A DNA stretch of 64,000 nt, taken from contig JBGSOQ010000172.1 of the NCBI GenBank assembly GCA_041739035.1, forward strand, positions 1-64,000, in the 5' to 3' direction. A program made the position numbers and the translations under genes. Source of the DNA: XYD12-FULL-36-8 sp041739035. GTDB taxonomy: Bacteria; Bacteroidota; Ignavibacteria; Ignavibacteriales; Ignavibacteriaceae. Shown here one piece after another: positions 54,124 through 61,931 of this stretch. The notes under the pieces were generated by a model. The model was not told the DNA's origin, ran no database searches, and saw nothing but the letters and a program-made list of their open reading frames with translations. How positions within the stretch are numbered: the stretch's first letter is position 1; every line of letters starts with the position of its first letter.

Positions 54124-54357
54124 TTAAATACCTACCACAAGGGGATAATCGAATTTTATTTTGGTATCAAATATTTTCAGGTTCTGTTTTACCTTTTCGT
54201 CAGCTGCTTCTAATAGTTTTTTAGCAACGTCACGGGCAATTTCAATTGTTTCTGTAATTGTTCTTCCCTGTGCAACCAAACCTTGAATATCTTCTGAAGC
54301 AGCTAGGTAGCAGCCCTCAGGCAGTTTTTCTATATGTATATTTATAATTTTTTCCAT
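54124..54357 (-). CDS. HicB-like antitoxin without intact toxin
   Basis: 77 residues: IINIHIEKLPEGCYLAASED, IQGLVAQGRTITETIEIARD, VAKKLLEAADEKVKQN. This is the DUF1902/HicB-like fold pattern. A HicA remnant lies 17 bp downstream. The gene appears intact and may persist as an orphan antitoxin. Confidence 0.75.
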   Translation of the reverse strand: MEKIINIHIEKLPEGCYLAASEDIQGLVAQGRTITETIEIARDVAKKLLEAADEKVKQNLKIFDTKIKFDYPLVVGI

Positions 54358-54504
54358 AGATGTTTAATATGTTTTCAGTAAAAAATAATCAATCTAAGTT
54401 CGAACTTCAAGGTAACTATGTATAATGTCCCGGCTGCTGTAGCCTGCGGTTTTTCTAACCACTTTGCTTTAAAAAGAGCCTAATTACGTTCCCGCTTTGC
54501 GGGG

Positions 54505-54660
54505 TATGAGTAATAAGTATAAAGTACTAAGTATTGAGTAATGAGTAAAAAGTAAAAGGTTAAAGATCAAAAGTAAAAATTAGTAAGGATAAAAGATAAA
54601 TTATAAATGATAAGTTTGAAAGTTAGTAAAGTTAGTAAAGTTAAAAGGAATTAGGAGACG
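54505..54660. repeat. GTAAAG/GTAATAAG-type low-complexity repeat
   Basis: Imperfect short units (AGTATAAAGTACTAAGTATT, GAGTAATGAGTAAAAAGTAA, AGTTAGTAAAGTTAGTAAAG) fill about 155 bp downstream of the MNT gene. They run into the 186-bp direct repeat. The same type recurs at about 55552-55600. Confidence 0.65.
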
Positions 54661-54803
54661 GAAGTCAGAATATAGTAGATAGAATTTAGTAAATAGTATA
54701 TTAGCTCTCGACCCGCTAACTTACAATTAACTACTTACTTTTCCCATTCCAGCTAAATGTGATGTTCATCATATTAATAAATTTTAATACCATCTTTTTT
54801 AAT
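54618..54803. repeat. 186-bp direct repeat, copy A (includes 3' end of the MNT gene)
   Basis: It matches 55575-55760 at a constant offset of 957 bp with about nine differences. The right-hand 30 bases are the last codons of the MNT gene (KKDGIKIY and stop). The MNT-HEPN pair lies between the copies. Confidence 0.88.
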
Positions 54804-55094
54804 AAACTTTATCACTTCTTGCTCCTCGTTAAAAAACTCGGTTTCAGAGAAGCACACCACTTCAAATAAAGAATTCTGTTTCTGGACTTCGTGAAAGATT
54901 TCAAATGCTTCGTTAAAAGGAGAGCCATTTCGAATTTTATCAAGCACTATAGCAACATCTATATCGCTGTGCTCAGAAGCATTTCCTTTAATATACGATC
55001 CGAAGATATAAGCTGCTTTTATGCTATGCTTCCGTGCAAGCTTACCAATAATATTTCTCACCTTATTTACTATTTCATCTGTTGCATAATCCAT
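54774..55094 (-). CDS. Minimal nucleotidyltransferase (MNT) antitoxin
   Basis: 106 residues with IKAAYIFGSYIKGNASEHSD followed by IDVAIVL, which is the GSX10DXD catalytic motif, and a Glu-rich C-terminal half. It forms an overlapping pair (25 nt) with the HEPN gene upstream. By analogy it would modify or restrain the HEPN protein. Confidence 0.8.
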   Translation of the reverse strand: MDYATDEIVNKVRNIIGKLARKHSIKAAYIFGSYIKGNASEHSDIDVAIVLDKIRNGSPFNEAFEIFHEVQKQNSLFEVVCFSETEFFNEEQEVIKFIKKDGIKIY

Positions 55095-55459
55095 TTGATC
55101 AGCTCCTTCGTAAAAATAATTATATCCGCAGAAAATTCTTTTGTCATCCCCCTGGAAAGTTCGGCAATATCTTCCTTATAACGGGCAGTAATGTAGTATT
55201 GAGAAAGAAAATCCATCTTAATCAACTGTTCTTCATTAAGTTCCTTTATTAATCCTGCGTTTTCCGCCAATCGTCGCAAATTGTGAATTGGTAATATTTC
55301 TTCTCCCAAATTATTTATGAAAGCTTTTATAACTTTTTCAATAGCTTGCTGACACATAAAGATTGCATAAATATAACGTCCTGTATTTAGCATCGCATCT
55401 GCAGTTTGCAAATCGTAATCAACTCGTTCCAGCCATTTTTTTGTTTTATCGGTGATCAT
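55070..55459 (-). CDS. HEPN-domain protein
   Basis: 129 residues: KKWLERVDYDLQTADAMLNT, YIYAIFMCQQAIEKVIKAFI, LPIHNLRRLAENAGLIKELN, QYYITARYKEDIAEL. This is the PF05168-type HEPN fold with the conserved H-x-L-x-x-L and ARYKED motifs. The pair with the downstream MNT gene is standard. It may be an RNase or an inactive partner. Confidence 0.8.
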   Translation of the reverse strand: MITDKTKKWLERVDYDLQTADAMLNTGRYIYAIFMCQQAIEKVIKAFINNLGEEILPIHNLRRLAENAGLIKELNEEQLIKMDFLSQYYITARYKEDIAELSRGMTKEFSADIIIFTKELIKWIMQQMK

Positions 55460-55574
55460 ATTTAGAATTTATTATTAGTTCAAAATTAAGATTTTTCTTG
55501 ATCAAAGTTATGACAAAAAAGGGAAGCGTAGAAGTTGGTTAAAGGATAATTAAGTTAGAAAGTTAGTAAAGTTA

Positions 55575-55760
55575 GAAAGTTAGTAAAGTTTTTAAAGTTA
55601 AAAGGAATTAGGAGACAGAAGTCAGAATATAGTAGATAGAATATAGTAAATAGCATATTACCTCTCGACCCGCTAACTTACAATTAACTACTTACTTTTA
55701 CCTTTCCAGCTAAATGTGATGTTCATCATTTTAATAAATTTTAATACCATCTTTTTTAAT
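55575..55760. repeat. 186-bp direct repeat, copy B (vestigial MNT 3' end)
   Basis: This is the second copy of 54618-54803. On the minus strand its end encodes IIKKDGIKIY and a stop with no MNT gene in front, so it is a detached gene end. It lies between the two MNT-type modules. Confidence 0.88.
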
Positions 55761-55810
55761 TATTTGGGGTTCTAATTGCATATTAATTTTAATTAGCAGC
55801 AGTCAGCACA

Positions 55811-56230
55811 TTAAATTTCACAATAATTTTTTACCAGTATAAGAAATCTTTTGAAATCGTTTAAACGGTTATTAACTATATCAGTCAAAACATTTAGATC
55901 TAAAGTCAGATATTCATGGCTTAAACGGTTCCTAAATCCAACCATCTGATTTAAAAGTTTTTTATCATCTTCATTTATTAACTTTTTAATAAAAAGAATT
56001 TCAGTAATATCGGAATAAGTTTCCCATTGAGAGTCGAAATCCGCCGATACAATATGCGCGAATATATCGAATAAATTTTGTATGGTAAGATAAATTCCTC
56101 TTTCAACAATCCAGAGAATATCAAGATCAGCTTTCAAGCTTTCTTCTGAAATTCCTCTATGCTTTTCAAGGTTCTCAATACTCCGTATTACTGCAGCAAG
56201 ATTTTTCTTTATTCTTTCTATATCAGGCAT
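55811..56230 (-). CDS. hepT: HepT-type HEPN toxin (DUF86)
   Basis: 139 residues with KADLDILWIVERGIYLTIQN and the hallmark GFRNRLSHEYLTLD, which provides the RX4HXY motif of HepT RNases; the tyrosine is the residue that MntA modifies in characterised systems. It overlaps the mntA-like gene upstream by 8 nt. Confidence 0.88.
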   Translation of the reverse strand: MPDIERIKKNLAAVIRSIENLEKHRGISEESLKADLDILWIVERGIYLTIQNLFDIFAHIVSADFDSQWETYSDITEILFIKKLINEDDKKLLNQMVGFRNRLSHEYLTLDLNVLTDIVNNRLNDFKRFLILVKNYCEI

Positions 56231-56651
56231 AGCGGTTTAATTTATTTAGTAGATAATAGGTTCTGATCTTTCTGAAGTTTTCATTATCAATAAAGATTTT
56301 GCGACTTTTATTCTCAAAAGCAATCCTATTAAATTTATTTTTATCAAAAAGCAGCTTCCCGGTATTAATTATGCGGTTAGTAATCAACGGAGGCGCAGTA
56401 TTTAGTACAACTATATCAATTTTATCGGTATGCAGCAGATTTGTCAGTGCGGCTGCAATTGAACTTTCGTATCCATATGGAAATTGTTTCAAATCATTTT
56501 TATTAAAATCATCAAATAAATAAACAGCTATATCTATATCATGATATTGAGCTCTTTGAACAAACGATCCAAAAATATAAGCAAAGCTTATTTCGGGTCG
56601 GCTTTGAAGAAAATCATTTAGTTTACTTTGAATTTGTTTTTTGCTGTTCAT
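56223..56651 (-). CDS. mntA: MntA-type nucleotidyltransferase antitoxin
   Basis: 142 residues. ISFAYIFGSFVQRAQYHDID with IAVYLF is the nucleotidyltransferase motif, with GS and DxD spaced two residues shorter than GSX10DXD. TDKIDIVVLNTAPPLITNRI matches the C-terminal part of the family. MntA adds AMP groups to the HepT tyrosine and so silences it; pairing here is by overlap and order. Confidence 0.85.
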   Translation of the reverse strand: MNSKKQIQSKLNDFLQSRPEISFAYIFGSFVQRAQYHDIDIAVYLFDDFNKNDLKQFPYGYESSIAAALTNLLHTDKIDIVVLNTAPPLITNRIINTGKLLFDKNKFNRIAFENKSRKIFIDNENFRKIRTYYLLNKLNRYA

Positions 56652-57198
56652 GTTTCAAAATTATTATTACTCATTTTAAATGTAAAGCCATTTATTTGTT
56701 TTTGCATACTGAATACTGCCTACTGTCGATTGTTTGCTGTCTACTGAAGCCCTTTCACGTCTCGCTTCTAACCTTTCACTCCGAAACTGGGTCGGGGCAG
56801 GCTTTTCACGTTTGCCATTTCACAACAATAAAGATCTCTCTCTGATTTGTCCGATAACCACTCGTGGAATCAGATTCGAGATGACATTTGTAATTTTTTC
56901 TGCCTACTGCACCCCTTTCACGTTTGCCCTTTCACCTCTATGCGCTATTTTTTTCCTCCCAGAGCAGCGTCAAAACACTATTGTAGTTTTTCATCACTAT
57001 ATTCTGTTCCCAAAGGTAGTTGTAGGTTAAGCGCAAACTAAGAATTATAAATTGTAAATGATAAATTATGCCAAAGGCAACTGGGTTCAGTCTGCAGTCG
57101 GCAGTATTCAATTAAAAATTAAAAATTAAAAATTCAAAATTATAAACTGGAAATTAAGCACTTAGAATTAAGCATTAAGAATTAAGTATTAAGAATTA
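56652..57198. other. Intergenic region with low-complexity repeats
   Basis: No gene is supported. It contains CTTTCACGTTTGCC-type repeats (about 56750-56830 and 56915-56940) and, at 57110-57197, a run of ATTAAAA and AATTAAGAATTAAG units. A GATTCGAGATGACATTTG repeat piece lies at about 56871-56888. Confidence 0.55.
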
Positions 57199-58344
57199 TC
57201 AGTTCATTCTTCGTACTTTGATCCACCGTTTAAAGAAGGGATCGTCTATTTCGTATCCAGCTGTTGATTTAATTATAAAACCACTTTGCATTAATCTTTT
57301 TAAGCTGCTGAAAACAGTACTTGAAGCGCCCATATCATGCAGCTTGGAAAACTCTTCGGATAAAGGTGAGTTATCTGAAAGCGACATTCCTATTAGAAGC
57401 TTCATATCAGTTCTATTTAAGGTATTCCATAAGCGTTCATAGTCAATATCGTGATAGAGTATTATCTCGTCAACAGCCATTTCAACGGGATTTTCAATTG
57501 TGCTGTTATTTAATAATAATTGCCATGTGGTAAATGCCAGCTGCTGTGTATAATAAGGATGACATTTTGTTATCTCCAGCAACTTTACCGAAAGGGGATT
57601 ATAGTCTTTGGTTATTTTTTTGAAATTATTGGAAAGGTAGGCCAGGAACTCATCATAAGGAATTTTACCTAAGGGAAATAGATAACCAAAATGATAGAAG
57701 GGTGATTTTTTCTTTTCAAAAATGTCTCTGATTAAAGATTCCTGGCTGCCAAGAAATACATAATTTATGTTCTGGTGATGCTGCATTATAGAGCGAAGAA
57801 GTCTGTCAGTGTCTTTTCCTATCCGTTTAATTTCCTGGAACTCATCCAAAATAACTACGGGTTTTACTTTAGAGCTGCCTAAATTTTCAATAAGATTTAA
57901 TACATCCTCAATAGCAGTCTGTTCCGAACTTAAAGCTAATGGTTTGTAGGAAACATCAATTTCATTTGTTACCGGGTTTAATGTTATTTGCGGGGTAATT
58001 CTAAAGTTTTTTATCAGATCCTTTATCTTCTGCAACGGATAAACTCTGTATACGCGCTTTAATAATTGTGATGCAAAATCTTGAGGTGTAGTAATCAGCT
58101 GCAGGTCTAATAATATATAAGGTCTTTTTGTTTTTTTTACTGTCTTAATAATTAGACTAGTTTTACCGTATCTGCGCGGACTTATGATTATGAGATGATT
58201 AGCACTGTTAAGCGCATCATTTACTTTCCGAATTTCTTCAATCCTATTTGTAAAATAAGGTTCTTCCACGATGCTGCCGAATTTAAATGGATTTTTTCCG
58301 GCAGATTCAGATCTCACTTTACCTAACATTTTTCTTTCCGACAA
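57199..58344 (-). CDS. AAA+ ATPase of the archaeal-ATPase (PF01637-like) type
   Basis: 381 residues. YFTNRIEEIRKVNDALNSAN leads into the Walker A loop in IIISPRRYGKTSLIIKTVKK. Walker B is PVVILDEFQEIKR, followed by the sensor-type FLGSQESLIRDIF. A helical lid holds FLAYLSNNFKKI and HPYYTQQLAFTTWQ. The last 80 residues look like a winged helix (MKLLIGMSLSDNSPLSEEFS, VFSSLKRLMQSGFI). Such stand-alone ATPases are common in accessory regions; no specific function is established. Confidence 0.75.
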   Translation of the reverse strand: MSERKMLGKVRSESAGKNPFKFGSIVEEPYFTNRIEEIRKVNDALNSANHLIIISPRRYGKTSLIIKTVKKTKRPYILLDLQLITTPQDFASQLLKRVYRVYPLQKIKDLIKNFRITPQITLNPVTNEIDVSYKPLALSSEQTAIEDVLNLIENLGSSKVKPVVILDEFQEIKRIGKDTDRLLRSIMQHHQNINYVFLGSQESLIRDIFEKKKSPFYHFGYLFPLGKIPYDEFLAYLSNNFKKITKDYNPLSVKLLEITKCHPYYTQQLAFTTWQLLLNNSTIENPVEMAVDEIILYHDIDYERLWNTLNRTDMKLLIGMSLSDNSPLSEEFSKLHDMGASSTVFSSLKRLMQSGFIIKSTAGYEIDDPFFKRWIKVRRMN

Positions 58345-58422
58345 TTATCGCTGCGAACATTTTCGCAAGAAATATACTCATTTTTTAATGAAAAAGAACA
58401 ATTGTGAACTATAATTAATTGT

Positions 58423-58555
58423 GATCCCGAAAAAGGATCCCGAAATAATCCCGTATCAAGTCCGGGACAGGATTTTTGATTTCTTTCCTTTCACCCCTTG
58501 CAAGCTCGGCTATAAGATCTCTCACCCCGCCTGAGGCGGGGATTCGAGATGACAT
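58423..58555. repeat. 133-bp direct repeat, copy A
   Basis: It starts GATCCCGAAAAAGGATCCCG and ends GGGGATTCGAGATGACAT. It appears identical to 60761-60893, 2338 bp to the right. The segment between holds the HigA-like, MazEF and orphan MNT genes. Confidence 0.85.
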
Positions 58556-59094
58556 GTTCAATTTAGCATTATCTTTGTCATTTCGAATGCAGTGAGAAAT
58601 CTGACGATAGTCATCCCGAACGCAGAGAGGGATCTTACATCTGTTAGAGCAGGATCTCTCAGTCGTCGTTTTACAACTCCTCCTTCGAGATGACATGTTC
58701 AATTTAATATTACTATAGTCGGGATTCGAGATGACATCTTCAATTTAGCATGACCTTTGTCATTTCGAATGCAGTGAGAAATCTGACGATAATCATCCGA
58801 ACAAGTGAGGGATCTTACATCTATTAGAGCAGGATCTCTCAGTCGTCGTTTTGCAACTCCTCCTTCGAGATGACATGTTCAATTTAGCATGACCTTTGTC
58901 ATTTCGAACGCAGAGAGAAATCTGACGATAGCCATCCCGAACAGAGAGAGGGATCTTACAGCTGTTAGAGCAGAATCTCTCAGTCGTCGTTTTACAACTC
59001 CTCCTTCGAGATGACATGCACATTTTAATATTATTATAGTCGGGATTCGAGATGACATTGACATTGCTCTTTATTTGGGAGTACAAGTCCCGCA
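58556..59094. repeat. Array of TTCGAGATGACAT / TGTCATTTCGAA repeats
   Basis: Units begin at about 58574, 58756 and 58896 with TTTGTCATTTCGAA. They contain GAGAAATCTGACGAT, GGGATCTTACA, GTTAGAGCAGGATCTCTCAG and CAACTCCTCCTTCGAGATGA. The first spacing is 182 bp; the next is shorter (about 140) because one internal piece is absent. Open frames on the minus strand (reading MSSRRRSCKTTTER and similar) are repeat translations. Confidence 0.8.
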
Positions 59095-59370
59095 CTATTG
59101 TATGTTTATTTGTAATTTTTTACCGAGTGCTTCTAAGTAATTCTTTAAAGTTGAAAGTCGGATATCTTCAGCATGGTTTTCTATCCGAGAAATTGCAGAC
59201 TTTTTAGTGCTAAGCTTTTCTGCAAGCTCTTTTTGGGCCACCCCGACTTCTTCTCTTGCCTGACGAAGTAAGACTCCGATTTTGAAACTTTCATAGCCTT
59301 TTTCAAAGCTCTTAACAAATTTCTTACTCTTACTCTTTCTCTTTTTAATATATTTTTCTAAATGATCCAC
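59095..59370 (-). CDS. XRE-family antitoxin (HigA-like)
   Basis: 91 residues. A basic N-terminal extension (KKRKSKSKKFVKSFEKGYES) is followed by a helix-turn-helix: IGVLLRQAREEVGVAQKELA, EKLSTKKSAISRIENHAED, STLKNYLEALGKKLQI. The start is a GTG at 59368-59370, placed by an AAGGAG site 5 nt upstream. HigA-type antitoxins follow their toxin gene; here only a possible C-terminal toxin fragment is left upstream. Confidence 0.8.
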   Translation of the reverse strand: MDHLEKYIKKRKSKSKKFVKSFEKGYESFKIGVLLRQAREEVGVAQKELAEKLSTKKSAISRIENHAEDIRLSTLKNYLEALGKKLQINIQ

Positions 59371-59371
59371 A

Positions 59372-59461
59372 TTAACTCCTTTTTAAAAAATCTTTTTTTC
59401 TATTTTCTGCTAATTCAATTTCTGATTTTGTTAACGGGAATGCCTTTGGCAGAAGGTTGAA
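59372..59461 (-). pseudogene. Possible C-terminal remnant of a HigB/RelE-type toxin
   Basis: The frame ending at TAA 59372-59374 reads NLLPKAFPLTKSEIELAENR and KKDFLKRS. This resembles the K-K-T-x-x-T-P-x-x-EIxxAxxR end of HigB-type toxins, and it lies directly in front of the HigA-like gene as the toxin should. It is cut upstream by a stop and GGGACAGG repeat sequence. The match is short, so this is tentative. Confidence 0.35.
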
Positions 59462-59681
59462 CTATAGTTAATTATGAATGTTGATCCCGAAACTGTGTAC
59501 GGGACAGGATTTTGAATGAAAACAAATCAATTTCTCCCGAAAGTCCATCGTCCTCTCCCAAAGGGCCTCCTTAGCAGCCTTGGAGGATGCATTGTCATGA
59601 TTTGTACTGAACTACAATTTTCTTACGGGAGGCACCTGCATGGAAATATCTGATTGAGAGTCGCAAATATTTCGATCATTC
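59462..59681. other. Intergenic spacer with a GGGACAGG repeat
   Basis: It contains GATCCCGAAACTGTGTACGG with a GGGACAGG tail, and CTCCCAAAGGGCCTCCTT. No gene is supported. Confidence 0.4.
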
Positions 59682-60026
59682 TTAAACTGTTATTGAAAGT
59701 ACTTTTGCAAGTCCTTCTTTTATTTGTTCACAAATATCTTGGTCAACTTTACCAATCAGTTTCACAAATCTTAGCTCCGATAATGATCGTACCTGAAAGC
59801 AATCAGCCGTCGAGGTTTTATTAAGCCCATTTTGACTATCAGGTTCTATTTTAATCATCCATGGTGCTATACTATAATTTTCTTTCCATTCTGTAATGGG
59901 TACAATAACTTTCAGAGGTAATCGTCCTAGTGAATTATCATTCACAATAACTGCAGGCCGGTTTTTTTTGATTTCAGCTCCAACAGTTGGGTCGAGATTA
60001 ATGAGCCAGATTTCACCTTGGTTCAT
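59682..60026 (-). CDS. mazF: MazF/PemK-family mRNA interferase toxin
   Basis: From the ATG at 60024-60026 the protein has 114 residues: NQGEIWLINLDPTVGAEIKK, NRPAVIVNDNSLGRLPLKVI, VPITEW, SELRFVKLIGKVDQDI. These are standard MazF motifs (the usual family start is just before GEIW). A start four codons earlier at 60038 is also possible. It overlaps the antitoxin gene upstream. MazF cleaves mRNA at short sequences. Confidence 0.9.
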   Translation of the reverse strand: MNQGEIWLINLDPTVGAEIKKNRPAVIVNDNSLGRLPLKVIVPITEWKENYSIAPWMIKIEPDSQNGLNKTSTADCFQVRSLSELRFVKLIGKVDQDICEQIKEGLAKVLSITV

Positions 60027-60225
60027 AAAAGTTGTCAAAGTCTATTTCCGTAAAAGCAGTTAAATCTTTGTTTGTTTTGTATTCTTCTTGCAGATCCTCA
60101 ACAGCATTGATTATTTTTCCTTTTATTTCTCTTTCCCTTATCGATTTCAATAGTTTCTCAATTATTAATATCCTTTTTTCTAAAGGTAATTTCTCTATTT
60201 GTTTTAATATATCTGATGTTTCCAT
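60013..60225 (-). CDS. Antitoxin of the MazF module
   Basis: 70 residues: TSDILKQIEKLPLEKRILII, EKLLKSIREREIKGKIINAV, EDLQEEYKTNKDLTAFTEID. It is not a typical SpoVT/AbrB-type MazE; it resembles the short helical antitoxins that pair with PemK/MazF or RelE in this group. Its 3' end overlaps mazF by 14 nt (or 26 with the earlier start). Confidence 0.75.
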   Translation of the reverse strand: METSDILKQIEKLPLEKRILIIEKLLKSIREREIKGKIINAVEDLQEEYKTNKDLTAFTEIDFDNFYEPR

Positions 60226-60232
60226 GATTAAT

Positions 60233-60574
60233 TTATCCTTGAAAATGTTTTATCTGATCATAAGATTCATAAATTACTCTGCCTTCAAGTGAAGCGTATC
60301 GTGCAATGGTTCCAGCGATTAATTTATCCTTTTCAAACTCTGCTGCAGATAAGATAACTATATCTCTAGCGTACTTCAATCCAGTTAAGGCTCTGTCCAT
60401 TTCAACCATAAGTTTTCTGCGGCTGCCGTTAATTTTTGTAATTATTAGTGAATCTACATCACTTTTATTATCAGCATCCATTCTCGCTTGTGATCCGAAG
60501 ATGATAACTTTAGCAGGATTGAATTTCTCAATTAATCTTTTTTTTATGAATTCTATTTCGGAGGTTTTTAACAT
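60233..60574 (-). CDS. Orphan minimal nucleotidyltransferase
   Basis: 113 residues with FNPAKVIIFGSQARMDADNK followed by SDVDSLIITKI, the GSX10DXD catalytic motif, and RDIVILSAAEFEKDKLIAGT and IARYASLEGRVIYE downstream. MNT genes usually have a HEPN partner next to them; here the next gene downstream is the MazF-module antitoxin, 7 bp away, and nothing precedes it. Its partner appears to be lost. Confidence 0.75.
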   Translation of the reverse strand: MLKTSEIEFIKKRLIEKFNPAKVIIFGSQARMDADNKSDVDSLIITKINGSRRKLMVEMDRALTGLKYARDIVILSAAEFEKDKLIAGTIARYASLEGRVIYESYDQIKHFQG

Positions 60575-60599
60575 ATTTAAGCTTAAAATATAGCCTAAT

Positions 60600-61289
60600 A
60601 TAATAAATTTAATCGTTTCAGACGTATCCCGAAAGCTTTCGGAACTACGCCGGGACAGGTCCGTCTTCGCTGCGCTACGCCGGGACAGGGTTTTGATCCC
60701 GAAAAAGGATCCCGAAATAATCCCGTATCAAGTCCGGGACAGGATTCGGGACAGGATTTTGATCCCGAAAAAGGATCCCGAAATAATCCCGTATCAAGTC
60801 CGGGACAGGATTTTTGATTTCTTTCCTTTCACCCCTTGCAAGCTCGGCTATAAGATCTCTCACCCCGCCTGAGGCGGGGATTCGAGATGACATAATCATC
60901 TTGTCATTTCGAACGCAGAGAGAAATCTGACGATAGCCATCCCGAACAGAGAGAGGGATCTTACATCTGTTAGAGCAGGATCTCTCAGTCGTCGTTTTAC
61001 AACTCCTCCTTCGAGATGACATGTTCAATTTAATATTACTATAGTCGGGATTCGAGATGACATGTTCAATTTAGCATTACCTTTGTCATTTCGAACGGAG
61101 AGAGAAATCTGACGATAATCATCCGAACAAGTGAGGGATCTTACAGCTGTTAGAGCAGGATCTCTCAGTCGTCGTTTTACAACTCCTCCTTCGAGATGAC
61201 ATGTTCAGTTTAATATTACTATAGTCGGGATTCGAGGTGATATGCTCAATTTAGCATTACCTTTGTCATTTCGAACGCAGAGAGAAATC
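60600..61289. repeat. Array of TTCGAGATGACAT / TGTCATTTCGAA repeats, part 2
   Basis: Units start with TTGTCATTTCGAACG at about 60900, 61082 and 61262, a spacing close to 181 bp. Part of the array is preceded by GGGACAGG palindromes (60620-60800). The last unit is broken after GAGAGAAATC by the GIY-YIG gene. Confidence 0.8.
60761..60893. repeat. 133-bp direct repeat, copy B
   Basis: It appears identical to 58423-58555. It begins GATCCCGAAAAAGGATCCCG and ends GGGGATTCGAGATGACAT, and leads into the tandem array. Confidence 0.85.
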
Positions 61290-61583
61290 CTAAATGTTTA
61301 ATTCCTCAGTAAGGTCATTCCATTTGGGATTAATTGACTCTATCAGCTTATTCTTTTTTTCTCTCCTCCATTTTTTAATTTCTTTTTCTCTTGATATAGC
61401 AGAATTAATATCATTTGTTAATTCATAATAGACCAACTTTGACAACTTGTATTTTTTTGTGAATCCATCTAACATTTTGTTCTTGTGCTCGTACATTCTT
61501 CGCGAAATATTATTTGTTATTCCGGTATAAATTACTTTGTTATTCCAGTTGGTTAGAATGTAGATAAAATAAGTTTTCATCAT
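61290..61583 (-). CDS. GIY-YIG nuclease domain protein
   Basis: 97 residues: KTYFIYILTNWNNKVIYTGI (the GIY-YIG core as YIL and YTG), TNNISRRMYEHKNKMLDGFT (catalytic Arg region), KKYKLSKLVYYELTNDINSA, ISREKEIKKWRREKKNKLIE. It is a compact single-domain member of the UPF0213/YhbQ type. It is embedded in the repeat array: the left flank breaks a unit after GAGAGAAATC and the right flank resumes at ATAAGATCTCTCACCCCGCC. Role unknown. Confidence 0.85.
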   Translation of the reverse strand: MMKTYFIYILTNWNNKVIYTGITNNISRRMYEHKNKMLDGFTKKYKLSKLVYYELTNDINSAISREKEIKKWRREKKNKLIESINPKWNDLTEELNI

Positions 61584-61599
61584 TACGTAGAAATGGGGG

Positions 61600-61890
61600 G
61601 CTTTTGTGTTTTCTTATAAGATCTCTCACCCCGCCTGAGGCGGGGATTCGAGATGACATGCACATTTTAATATTACTATATTCGGGGATTCCACATGACA
61701 TGTTCAATTTAGCATTACCTTTGTCATTTCGAACGCAGAGAGAAATCTGACGATAGGCATCCTGAACGCAGAGAGGGATCTTACAGCTGTTAGAGCAGGA
61801 TCTCTCAGTCGTCGTTTTGCAACTCCTCCTTCGAGATGACATGTTCATTTTAATATTACCATAGTCGGGATTCGAGATGACATTTGTAAT
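61600..61890. repeat. Array of TTCGAGATGACAT / TGTCATTTCGAA repeats, part 3
   Basis: Continues to the right of the GIY-YIG gene with CACCCCGCCTGAGGCGGGG, one full unit beginning at about 61720, and a final GATTCGAGATGACATTTG at about 61871-61888. Confidence 0.75.
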
Positions 61891-61931
61891 TTTTTCTGCC
61901 TACTCATTCCTACCTTCCCCCGTCTGCCTTC

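Noticed and set aside
58415..61848. Minus-strand open frames reading MSSRRRSCKTTTERSC and similar
   Set aside because: They are translations of the tandem intergenic repeat, recur in several copies, and have no recognisable protein features.
58423..61890. CRISPR array
   Set aside because: The repeats are about 181 bp with repeat-like content throughout; there are no short regular repeats with unique spacers and no cas genes.
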